Shown: one piece after another, positions 7,465-14,113 of the stretch
How the letters are laid out: every line of letters starts with the position of its first letter
Position numbering within the stretch: the stretch's first letter is position 1
Assembly: GCA_018647275.1 (NCBI GenBank)
Contig: JABGTH010000056.1
Span: forward strand, 1-14,339
Direction: 5' to 3'
Length of the DNA stretch: 14,339 nucleotides
Source of the DNA: Paracoccaceae bacterium
GTDB taxonomy: Bacteria; Pseudomonadota; Alphaproteobacteria; Rhodobacterales; Rhodobacteraceae
Notes under the pieces: generated by a model
What the model was told of the DNA's origin: nothing
Database searches by the model: none
What the model saw: only the letters and a program-made list of their open reading frames with translations
Program-made: the position numbers and the translations under genes

Positions 7465-8354
7465 CAGCTGTTCTCCAATTGCGGTGCAAGGTCTTTACGC
7501 GCGGTTTCGCGATACTTAGAAGGGGTCATACCCTTCACTTTCAAAAAGTGCCTATTAAAATTGGCAAGGTTTTTGAACCCCGCTGCCTGGGAAATTGTGA
7601 TGATTTGATCATCAGATGCATACAACATTCCACAGGCTTCTCCGATACGGATCCGATTCAGGAACTCAACAAAACTGTGACCCGTCACAGTTTGGAAATT
7701 ACGGCTAAAGGTAATCTCTGTCATACCAGCCATCTTCGCGGCATCACCTACTGAAAGAGTTTCACTGAACTCTTTCACGATAAAATCAACAACCTCAGCG
7801 ATACGGGCGTGTTTGCTCCCACCCTGCGGCTGGATCAATTTTGTGACTGACAGTGTTTTCTTTTCGGCGTGCTCATTCAAGCGCACAAGAAAGCGCACAA
7901 ATGAGAGAATGCGTTCAGCACCTTTATTGTCACGGATTGCTTCCATGTGCCCACGCGCAAAGGTCGGATTAAAACCTTCGAAAACAATACCAGACTGAGC
8001 AAGCTGTAAAAGCTGCAGAACTTGCGAAAATTCAGGGAAGCCTTCCGCCAACTTCTCAACACTTTCGTGGCTAAACTGAACCAGCATATCACGCGTTGAA
8101 ACCGGCTTGGACCAAACTTTATCTGTTACCCAGTTGTGCGGCAGATTTGGCCCTGTCATGAACAGATCACCGGCCTTAAAGTCGCCGATATGGTCACCAA
8201 CAAATGCCTTGCCACGCGTCTCAGTGATCAGATGCAATTCGTATTCTTCATGCGCATGCCACCGGCACAAATCATTCGGCCACCCGTGCTGCAGGTAGCG
8301 AATTGACCGTGTACTGCGGTCCACCATTTCAATTTCTGGAGCAATTATTGACAT
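7464..8354 (-). CDS. AraC-family transcriptional regulator of the polyol operon (MtlR-like)
   Basis: A DNA-binding regulator with an N-terminal cupin-type sensor and a C-terminal AraC domain, 296 residues from the chosen start. The sensor holds RWHAHEEYELHLI (31-43) and GDLFMTGPNLPHNW (62-75), the usual sugar-binding cupin strands. The DNA-binding domain spans about 183-285: first helix-turn-helix near 199-220 (LSVGDAAKMAGMTEITFSRNF) and second near 250-271 (ISQAAGFKNLANFNRHF), then the PSKYR tail. I chose ATG at 8352-8354 because it follows the SDR stop by 4 nt. A GTG start 33 nt upstream (8387) would add 11 unlikely residues and a 29-nt overlap. Being inside the operon it probably activates, it should regulate its own synthesis; the AGACAAAAA repeats upstream of the binding-protein gene are candidate sites. 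Confidence 0.92.
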   Translation of the reverse strand: MSIIAPEIEMVDRSTRSIRYLQHGWPNDLCRWHAHEEYELHLITETRGKAFVGDHIGDFKAGDLFMTGPNLPHNWVTDKVWSKPVSTRDMLVQFSHESVEKLAEGFPEFSQVLQLLQLAQSGIVFEGFNPTFARGHMEAIRDNKGAERILSFVRFLVRLNEHAEKKTLSVTKLIQPQGGSKHARIAEVVDFIVKEFSETLSVGDAAKMAGMTEITFSRNFQTVTGHSFVEFLNRIRIGEACGMLYASDDQIITISQAAGFKNLANFNRHFLKVKGMTPSKYRETARKDLAPQLENS

Positions 8355-8358
8355 CTGT

Positions 8359-9123
8359 TCACCGCAGCACGTTGCCACCATCGACACCGATGGTTTGGGC
8401 GGTCAAATAAGATGATTGCTCGCTCGCCAAGAACACTGCAGCACGTGCAACATCGTTAGGCGACCCCATGTATCCAAGGGGAACAGAGTCTCCAACTTCG
8501 CGCTTCTTTTGGCCAATTTCTTTGCCTTCAAACTTGGCAAAAAGCGCGTCAACTGTTGCCCACATTGGCGTGTCGATCACGCCAGGGCTAATCGCATTTA
8601 CCCGGATTTGATGCGGTGCCAACGCGAGTGCTGAAGACTGAGTATAACTAATAACCGCAGCCTTGGTTGCACAGTAATGTGCGACCAACGCTTCACCCCG
8701 ATGACCGGCTTGCGATGCAAGGTTGATGATTGAACCCTGTTGTTTATTTGCAACCATCGACTTGGCGCTAGCCTGCATAACTGCATAAAATGCACGTACA
8801 TTTACACCAAACAACGTATCCAGTTGATCAAGGTCACCGGAATCCAAGACGCTGCCCATCGCAAACAACGCGGCATTATTAAAAAGCACATCAGGTTTGA
8901 TTTGCTCTATCCAATCGCAGCACGCGCTAAGATCTGTATCACTCAACAAGTCGAACGGTTGATAAGTAGCAGGGCCATCAAAGGTATCCCCGATGTCCGT
9001 GGCATAAACAGTTGCTCCAAGAGCCGCAAAATGCGCAACTGCACTGGCACCGATGCCACCAGTTGCACCAGTGACCAGACAAACTTTGCCAGTCAAATCT
9101 GTTGGGGCAGCATTGAAGGTCAC
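8359..9123 (-). CDS. smoS: Short-chain dehydrogenase, sorbitol/L-iditol dehydrogenase (SmoS)-like
   Basis: A classical cytoplasmic SDR of 254 residues. The cofactor motif TGATGGIG is at 18-25; Asp43 at the end of the second strand suggests NAD over NADP. NNAA is at 82-85, and the catalytic tetrad is Asn108, Ser137, Tyr150 and Lys154 (YCATK). The stretch NLASQAGHRGEALVAHYCAT closely resembles SmoS of Rhodobacter sphaeroides, which oxidises D-glucitol to D-fructose and galactitol to D-tagatose. The start is GTG at 9121-9123, overlapping the permease stop as GTGA (4 nt), with GGAG 7 nt upstream. Together with the mannitol-type enzyme the operon thus encodes two unrelated polyol dehydrogenases. 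Activity on sorbitol is inferred; other secondary alcohols are possible for SDRs. Confidence 0.85.
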   Translation of the reverse strand: MTFNAAPTDLTGKVCLVTGATGGIGASAVAHFAALGATVYATDIGDTFDGPATYQPFDLLSDTDLSACCDWIEQIKPDVLFNNAALFAMGSVLDSGDLDQLDTLFGVNVRAFYAVMQASAKSMVANKQQGSIINLASQAGHRGEALVAHYCATKAAVISYTQSSALALAPHQIRVNAISPGVIDTPMWATVDALFAKFEGKEIGQKKREVGDSVPLGYMGSPNDVARAAVFLASEQSSYLTAQTIGVDGGNVLR

Positions 9124-9956
9124 TTGACCGCTCCAAATGTGAGGCCGGCGACGAGCTGCTTCTGGCAGAACCAGCCAAGGATAACGATCGGCGCAACAGC
9201 AGCTGTGGATACAGCAGCCAGACGACCGAAGAACAGGCCTTCTGGTGCGCGGTTACCCTCAATCAGTGTCGACAAGGTTGCGGCATCAATAGTTGTCAAA
9301 CGCACAGTCCAATATGCTTCGTTCCAGCAGAAAATGAAAGTCAGCAGTGCTGTCGAAGCGATACCACCCCAGGCCAGCGGGATAAGAATGTCTTTAATTT
9401 CGCCCCAAGTGCTTACGCCGTCCATCTTGCCTGCTTCAATGATCTCTCTAGGGATTTCTTTAAAGTAAGTGAACAACATCCAAACCACGATCGGCAAGTT
9501 TATCAAGCACAGAACCAAAATGACCAAGAAGTGCGTATCGTAGATCGATAGCAAGTTTTTCGTCAGGAACGTCATCGGATACAGAACTGCAGCGGCCGGC
9601 AACATTTTAGTAGAAAGCATCCACATCAAAATGTCTTTTGTGTGGCGGCTTGGGTTGAATGCCATCGCGTAAGCTGCTGGCACACCGACGACCAAAGCGA
9701 ACAAAGTCGCAAAGCTGGAGGTGATTACCGAGTTTGTTGCAAAGCGCCAGTAGTCATAATTCTGCGTCATGTTGGTGTAGTTTTCGAGCGTCGGCGTGAA
9801 TGAGAATAGGAATTCAGGCTTCACCGCGTCGGCATCTGTTTTAAAGCTGGTAAATACCAGCCAAAAAATTGGGAAAAAGAAGACCAACGCAACAATCCAA
9901 GCCAACGCAGGCCAAAGGACATTACCAAGTTTAGAGCTTTGAGAAACTGTAGACAT
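9120..9956 (-). CDS. smoG: Polyol ABC transporter permease, MalG-type
   Basis: An inner-membrane channel subunit of a CUT1 sugar importer; 278 residues. Six membrane segments can be traced, at roughly 15-36, 76-98, 109-130, 142-163, 196-216 and 245-270. The cytoplasmic EAA loop, which docks on the ATPase, reads EAGKMDGVSTWGEIKDILIP at 174-193 with the invariant Gly. The start ATG (9954-9956) has an AAGGAA ribosome site and lies 11 nt after the first permease. Its stop overlaps the SDR start. MalG/MtlG/SmoG subunits normally have the short N-terminal region seen here. Specificity for polyols comes from the operon. Confidence 0.93.
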   Translation of the reverse strand: MSTVSQSSKLGNVLWPALAWIVALVFFFPIFWLVFTSFKTDADAVKPEFLFSFTPTLENYTNMTQNYDYWRFATNSVITSSFATLFALVVGVPAAYAMAFNPSRHTKDILMWMLSTKMLPAAAVLYPMTFLTKNLLSIYDTHFLVILVLCLINLPIVVWMLFTYFKEIPREIIEAGKMDGVSTWGEIKDILIPLAWGGIASTALLTFIFCWNEAYWTVRLTTIDAATLSTLIEGNRAPEGLFFGRLAAVSTAAVAPIVILGWFCQKQLVAGLTFGAVK

Positions 9957-9967
9957 TTTCTTGTTCC

Positions 9968-10906
9968 TTAATCCATCAGACTCTTGCCAACCATCCGCAA
10001 CAAGAAGATTGCGATGATGTTGGCGAGAATAACTGCAAAGATGCCTGTGGCACTCGCAGCGCCGATGTTGTTGTTGGTAAATTCACCGATCAGGTATGGT
10101 AGATTTTTGTTTCCGCTGCCGCGGCTAACGATTTCGATCTCCGCATAAAGAGAAAGGTGAAAGATTGATTGGATCATCACCACGATCGCAATTGGCCGCG
10201 CCAAATGTGGTACCGTAAGATTGATGAATTGTGACCAAGGAGATGCGCCATCGAGTGTCGCCGCTTCTTTCTGCGACTCATCTTCAGACTGCAAAGAAGT
10301 CATAAAGATTAACACTGCAAAGGGAGTCCATTGCCAAGCAACCATCATGATTACAGCATAAGCGGATGTCTGTGTTGCTCGAAAAGAGATTGGCTCGAAA
10401 GTCGGCCAGAGATTAAAAAACGCACCAAGCACAGGAAAATCACGCAGACCGTCAATCGTATCGTTGATGCTACTGACCGCAATCCCCTGAAGCCCCAAGA
10501 CGGGATCCAAAATCATATTAATCCACAGTACAGCGTTCACAGCAGGCATCACGAAGAACGGTGAGATCAGAAGAACCCGTACAATTCCGCGTCCAGGAAA
10601 CGACTTGTTCACCAGAACCGCAATACCAAGGCCAAGTACCACAGTGATTAACAAAATACTGCTCACGATGAAAACGGAGTTCTGGATGGCAAACCAAAAA
10701 TCTTTAGCTTCCATAACATATTGATAGTTCCCAAAACCACGCCAGTTGCTGAGGGAAGGTGACATCCACTCAGGACGTCTTGAACTATTCAAAACGTAGC
10801 GAATAAAAGAAAAATACAGCGTCATGCTGAGGGGAACAAGCATCCAGATGAGCAACAAAATAACTGCTGGTGTCTGGAGTATGCGGGGCAGCGTTCTATT
10901 GGACAT
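9968..10906 (-). CDS. smoF: Polyol ABC transporter permease, MalF-type
   Basis: The second inner-membrane subunit, pairing with the MalG-type permease; 312 residues, slightly longer than the roughly 290 I expect for SmoF/MtlF. Hydrophobic segments lie at about 13-34, 73-100, 110-133, 183-205, 238-257 and 283-305. The EAA loop reads KEAATLDGASPWSQFINL around 213-230. A long stretch between the third and fourth membrane segments (about 134-182, with LDPVLGLQG and LRDFPVLGAFFNLWPTF) should be periplasmic and may account for the extra length. The ATG at 10904-10906 has only a weak ribosome site (AAGGG about 12 nt upstream). It is separated from the binding-protein gene by 174 bp holding two hairpins, so its expression is probably lower. 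Confidence 0.93.
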   Translation of the reverse strand: MSNRTLPRILQTPAVILLLIWMLVPLSMTLYFSFIRYVLNSSRRPEWMSPSLSNWRGFGNYQYVMEAKDFWFAIQNSVFIVSSILLITVVLGLGIAVLVNKSFPGRGIVRVLLISPFFVMPAVNAVLWINMILDPVLGLQGIAVSSINDTIDGLRDFPVLGAFFNLWPTFEPISFRATQTSAYAVIMMVAWQWTPFAVLIFMTSLQSEDESQKEAATLDGASPWSQFINLTVPHLARPIAIVVMIQSIFHLSLYAEIEIVSRGSGNKNLPYLIGEFTNNNIGAASATGIFAVILANIIAIFLLRMVGKSLMD

Positions 10907-10961
10907 GGCTCAAGTAACCCTTGCGAAGCGGTGGTTTCATTACGTGCGAATATTGGCGGAT

Positions 10962-11013
10962 GTTCGTCTGTAGAGGCGACAATAACTATAAATGGCCTTC
11001 AGCCTAGACGAAC
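10962..11013. repeat. Imperfect inverted repeat between binding-protein and permease genes
   Basis: GTTCGTCT (10962-10969) pairs with AGACGAAC (11006-11013), and AGGC (10974-10977) with GCCT (11002-11005), leaving a 4-nt bulge and a 24-nt loop. It lies between the strong GAAA-loop hairpin and the first permease. It could be a second RNA hairpin protecting the upstream transcript, or a protein-binding site. Confidence 0.45.
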
Positions 11014-11033
11014 GAAATGTCTGCTACAAGATA

Positions 11034-11059
11034 GGGCCCGATGGTTTCCCACCGGGCCC
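11034..11059 (-). terminator. Strong GAAA-loop hairpin after the binding-protein gene (attenuator or mRNA stabiliser)
   Basis: On the minus strand GGGCCCGGTGG and CCATCGGGCCC form an uninterrupted 11-bp stem (one G-U pair) closed by the stable GNRA tetraloop GAAA. It begins 21 nt after the binding-protein stop codon. What follows is TATCTTGTAG, not a T run, so full termination is not expected. The likely effect is partial termination or protection of the upstream mRNA from 3' exonucleases, giving excess binding protein, as hairpins do in many malE-malF-like operons. Confidence 0.8.
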
Positions 11060-11080
11060 TACTTTATTTAGTTAGATAGT

Positions 11081-12373
11081 TTAGTAGTAGCCCGCTTCAG
11101 ACATGATTGCGTCTGCTGCAGATTGAGCAGCAGCCAAAGCGTCTTCAACAGATTTCGCGCCGGACAATGCCGCTGCGATTTCTTGTGCTACTGCAGAACC
11201 AACTTCTGGGAACTCTGGAATAGCTGCGAACTGAACACCAACGTATGGCTTGATGTCAGATGCGGCTGGAGCAGCTGAATCGATTGCAGCCATTTCAGCA
11301 GCAGCGAAGCCAGCAGCAGCCTGGAACTCAGGAATTGCATATGTAGATGCACGTTGACCTGTTGGAACAGAACCCCAACCGAAGTCAGCGTGGTTACCTA
11401 CAGCTTGTACGTAGGCTTTAGAAGTTGCCCACTCGATGAAGTCGTGTGCAGCTTCTGAGTTTGGTGAACCTGTTGGTACAGCCATTGCCCATGCCCACAA
11501 CCAGTTTGCACCAGCAGCAACACCAGCGTTAGGTGATTGTGCGTATGCAACATTGTCGTTTTCTAGGAATGAAGCAGCGATAGTCGCATCGATCCACATG
11601 CCGCACTTGTCTTCGTTATACAAAGCCAAGATCTCGTTGAAAGAGTTACCTTCTGAACCTGGAGGGCCGTATGAACCCAATAGGTCAACGTAGAAGTTAA
11701 CTGCTTGGTTCCACATCGCGCTGTCCAACTGCGGACGGCCTTCTGCATCAAACCATGCACCACCGAAAGAGTTCACAACAGTTGTTACGAACGCCATGTT
11801 GTCGCCCCAACCTGGCTTACCGCGCAAACAAGCGCCGTAAACACCATTGTCTGGGTCATGCATAGCAGCAGCAGCGTTCATCACGCGTGCCCAGCTGTCG
11901 TTGTCTTTGATTGTAACACCAGCAGCTTCAGCCAAATCTTTACGGTACATAACCATTGAAGATTCACCGTAGAATGGCGCAGCGTACAAAGTACCTTCGT
12001 GTGACAAACCAGCGCGCATTGCTGGTAGAATGTCTTCTACATCGTAGTCAGCGCCGAAGTTCAACGGCTCGATCCAACCTGCAGCACCCCAAATTGGAGC
12101 TTCCTGCATGCCGATGTTGATGATGTCGTACTGGCCACCACCGGTTGCGGTGTCAGAAGTGACCTGCTCGCGAAGAACGCCTTCTTCTAGAGATACCCAG
12201 TTAAGAGCAACGCCAGTGTCAGCAGTGTAAGCTTCAGCAACTTTTTGCATGTTGATCATGTGACCGTTGTTCACGATCGCAATTGTCAACTCAGTGTGAC
12301 CGTCAGCCGCTGCAACAGAAGCACTTGCGATGCCCATTGCTAGACCAAGGGCCGTATTACGTAGAGATGTCAT
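11081..12373 (-). CDS. smoE: Periplasmic polyol-binding protein of the ABC transporter
   Basis: An extracellular solute-binding protein (family 1, MalE-like) that captures the polyol in the periplasm and delivers it to the permeases; 430 residues from the chosen start. Residues 1-23 form a Sec signal peptide (MTSLRNTALGLAMG..., cleavage expected after AAA before DGH). Typical family segments are LTIAIVNNGHMINMQKVAEA near 29-48, LYAAPFYGESSMVMYRKDL in the first lobe, and MAFVTTVVNSFGGAWFD. I chose ATG at 12371-12373 because it has a near-perfect GGGAGGAC ribosome site 4 nt upstream and begins the signal peptide directly. A start 75 nt further upstream would add a non-signal leader. It is the first gene of the operon, followed by a strong hairpin. 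Confidence 0.94.
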   Translation of the reverse strand: MTSLRNTALGLAMGIASASVAAADGHTELTIAIVNNGHMINMQKVAEAYTADTGVALNWVSLEEGVLREQVTSDTATGGGQYDIINIGMQEAPIWGAAGWIEPLNFGADYDVEDILPAMRAGLSHEGTLYAAPFYGESSMVMYRKDLAEAAGVTIKDNDSWARVMNAAAAMHDPDNGVYGACLRGKPGWGDNMAFVTTVVNSFGGAWFDAEGRPQLDSAMWNQAVNFYVDLLGSYGPPGSEGNSFNEILALYNEDKCGMWIDATIAASFLENDNVAYAQSPNAGVAAGANWLWAWAMAVPTGSPNSEAAHDFIEWATSKAYVQAVGNHADFGWGSVPTGQRASTYAIPEFQAAAGFAAAEMAAIDSAAPAASDIKPYVGVQFAAIPEFPEVGSAVAQEIAAALSGAKSVEDALAAAQSAADAIMSEAGYY

Positions 12374-12451
12374 GTTAGTCCTCCCAAAAAAGATTACAGA
12401 TTCGTTTTTCTGTGCGCCCAGACTGCGTGATTCTTCAGAGTCTCGCAAATA

Positions 12452-12519
12452 CTATGCAGACAAAAACACATACATTTCCATCATAATCAGGAGATATTTC
12501 GGCTATTTCGAGACAAAAA
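12452..12519 (-). promoter_or_regulatory. Candidate operator: two phased AGACAAAAA direct repeats upstream of the polyol operon
   Basis: On the plus strand CTAT-GC-AGACAAAAA (12452-12466) and CTAT-TTCG-AGACAAAAA (12503-12519) are direct repeats. Their AGACAAAAA cores start 53 bp apart, close to five helical turns, so they face the same side of the DNA. They lie about 80-146 bp upstream of the binding-protein ATG, where an AraC-type activator would be expected to bind. A possible -10 (TAGTAT, minus strand, 12449-12454) touches the proximal copy, but no good -35 is visible. Binding by the operon's own regulator is inferred only. Confidence 0.4.
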
Positions 12520-12717
12520 AAGAACTAGGCCGCTTCGCCAGCACTCATGACGTGGGGCCTAATAGTGCTAACTTAACGGATACGACAGCATGACTGAGGG
12601 GAAGGGAACACGGTGCCACAAGCCTGTAGTTTGTTGATTTTTGTGGAAAAATTCGGTATTCGCATTGAGCATCAGAGCTGATGATCGGTTAGTATAATGC
12701 AGGACCATCGATCAAAC
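12520..12717. other. Intergenic region between transaldolase and the polyol operon
   Basis: No gene is supported. A perfect TATAAT lies on the plus strand at 12693-12698, but it has no -35 at proper spacing and no plus-strand gene downstream. The rest is unremarkable. Confidence 0.5.
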
Positions 12718-12773
12718 TTTACGGATCTTGCCTCACCCCCTGAAATTCAAACGGTGAGGCAGGGGTTCGTAAA
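12718..12773 (-). terminator. Long hairpin after the transaldolase gene
   Basis: TGCCTCACC (12729-12737) pairs perfectly with GGTGAGGCA (12753-12761). An outer stem TTTACG/CGTAAA (12718-12723 and 12768-12773) extends it through a partly wobble-paired middle, starting 1 nt after the stop codon. No T tract follows, so it is a weak or factor-assisted terminator, or an mRNA 3' stabiliser. An alternative CCCCTG/CAGGGG pairing uses some of the same bases. Confidence 0.6.
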
Positions 12774-12774
12774 A

Positions 12775-13716
12775 TTATACGTTTTCAACCAAAGCAATCA
12801 GCTTCTTATGATCTTGATCGAATGACCGAATGCCACTCGCAATCAGCTCAGTGGCCATCGGATCCGCATTGATTTGGTATCTGAAAGCCGCTTCTGAAAG
12901 GGTTGCGGTGGGCGCTTTTAGCTCGGTTACAGGGGACAGCACCCGCGTCAATTCACCAGTTTCGTTTTCGAGTTCATCCAATAAGGTTGGAGCGATAGTT
13001 AGGTTGTCACAACCCGCCAAAGCCTTGATTTGCCCAATGTTGCGAAACGAAGCGCCCATCACGACTGTTTCAATGCCTTCATTCTTAAAATTACGATAGA
13101 TTTCGCGGACAGATTTCACACCCGGATCTTCGTCAGCAGCGTAGCTGTCGCGGCCTTCTGCTTTTTTATACCAATCTGTGATTCGACCAACAAACGGAGA
13201 AATCAAGAAAGCACCAGCTTGTGCGGAACCCAGCGCTTGCGACATCGAAAAGACCAACGTCAGGTTACAGTCAATGCCTTCCTTCTGAAGCACCTCCGCC
13301 GCACGAATACCCTCCCACGTCGCCGCTAACTTAATAAGTATACGTGACTTATGGACTCCACGCGTTGCGTAATCTGCAATGATCTCACGACCACGGGCAA
13401 TTGAGGCTTCTGTATTAAAGGACAAGCATGCATCGACCTCGGTAGAAACACGACCGGGTACCAGTTTGGTCAATGTCACACCAAAAGCAACTGTAAGAGT
13501 CGCACAAATTTCTTCGGCAGACAGGCCCTTAGCGCGACCTGCTGCAACTTCAGCGTTGATGATGTCTAAGGACGCAGGGTCTTGTGCTGCCTTCAAGATC
13601 AACGAAGGGTTCGTTGTGCAATCGACCGGAGCGTAGCGTTTGACCGCGTCAACATCCCCCGTATCTGCGACCACTGTGGTCATTTGGCGAAGTTGGTCGA
13701 GTGTGTTGGTGGTCAT
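12775..13716 (-). CDS. tal: Transaldolase (TalB type)
   Basis: A cytoplasmic enzyme of the non-oxidative pentose phosphate pathway that moves a dihydroxyacetone unit between sedoheptulose 7-phosphate and glyceraldehyde 3-phosphate to give erythrose 4-phosphate and fructose 6-phosphate. It has 313 residues, against 317 in E. coli TalB. The Schiff-base lysine is Lys129 in RILIKLAATWEG; Asp18 (VVADTGD), the TTNPSLI motif (34-40) and Glu93 (STEVD) complete the active site, and LISPFVGRITDWY follows later. I chose ATG at 13714-13716, with an AGGA ribosome site 7 nt upstream; the longer frame to 13770 adds 18 residues with no family match. It lies upstream of the polyol operon but has its own hairpin and about 400 bp separates the genes, so it is probably a separate unit acting on the same carbon flow. 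Confidence 0.97.
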   Translation of the reverse strand: MTTNTLDQLRQMTTVVADTGDVDAVKRYAPVDCTTNPSLILKAAQDPASLDIINAEVAAGRAKGLSAEEICATLTVAFGVTLTKLVPGRVSTEVDACLSFNTEASIARGREIIADYATRGVHKSRILIKLAATWEGIRAAEVLQKEGIDCNLTLVFSMSQALGSAQAGAFLISPFVGRITDWYKKAEGRDSYAADEDPGVKSVREIYRNFKNEGIETVVMGASFRNIGQIKALAGCDNLTIAPTLLDELENETGELTRVLSPVTELKAPTATLSEAAFRYQINADPMATELIASGIRSFDQDHKKLIALVENV

Positions 13717-14080
13717 ATCTAATCCTGTTTGCTTGCATAGAGGAAACGCCACTGCGACGTTTCTTGGCATGATGATCTGCTATACTCCCATTTTCGTGGA
13801 TATTGAACTTGTTGTCTATATGTGTCGTCCAAACAGCCGTTGTTGGCGGAAAGTCAAAAAGGTAGGCTTTCACGATCCGTAAAATTTCCCATAGAACCGC
13901 TCCCCGAAGTTTACGTTTCACTTCGTTTGGTACCAAAGGGACCTTTTCGTGCGCACCGCGTTCAAAATGCGGTCTTGTAAGACCGGCTCAAAGCTGCGGA
14001 TGAAGGCGGAACGATTATTCAATCTTTTCAAAAATGACGCCCACGCCGTAGTACGGGTGGGGGGGCTGTTCTTATTGGTT
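13717..14080. other. Non-coding region upstream of transaldolase with clustered palindromes
   Basis: Neither strand has a convincing gene; the open frames lack ribosome sites and recognisable motifs. Within 60 bp lie a perfect 12-bp palindrome TTTGGTACCAAA (13926-13937), ACCGC-N9-GCGGT (13955-13973) and CGGTCTT-GT-AAGACCG (13970-13985). They could be operators or RNA hairpins. A G-rich run (GGGTGGGGGGG, about 14055-14065) follows. The transaldolase promoter should lie here, but no boxes stand out. Confidence 0.5.
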
Positions 14081-14111
14081 GGGGGAGGGCGCAACCGTCT
14101 GAGCCTCCCCC
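14081..14111 (+). terminator. G/C-rich hairpin just outside the IS left end
   Basis: GGGGGAGG (14081-14088) pairs with CCTCCCCC (14104-14111) around a 15-nt loop, followed by TTT. It resembles a weak plus-strand intrinsic terminator directly next to the presumed IS boundary. It might instead be the end of an interrupted neighbouring sequence. Confidence 0.4.
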
Positions 14112-14113
14112 TT

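Noticed and set aside
8740..9468. A 242-codon open frame on the plus strand
   Set aside because: It is fully antisense to the SDR and MalG-type permease genes, has no recognisable domain or ribosome site and has an odd residue composition.
12374..12448. Extended N-terminus of the binding protein
   Set aside because: The additional 25 residues are not signal-like and the internal ATG at 12371-12373 has a near-perfect ribosome site followed by a clear signal peptide.
12693..12698. A perfect TATAAT on the plus strand, possibly a small RNA promoter
   Set aside because: The nearest -35-like box (TTGAGC at 12665) is 22 bp away, no plus-strand gene follows and the downstream hairpin lacks a T tract.
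14055..14089. Possible G-quadruplex
   Set aside because: The central loop between G runs is about 15 nt, longer than standard motifs; listed only as G-rich context.
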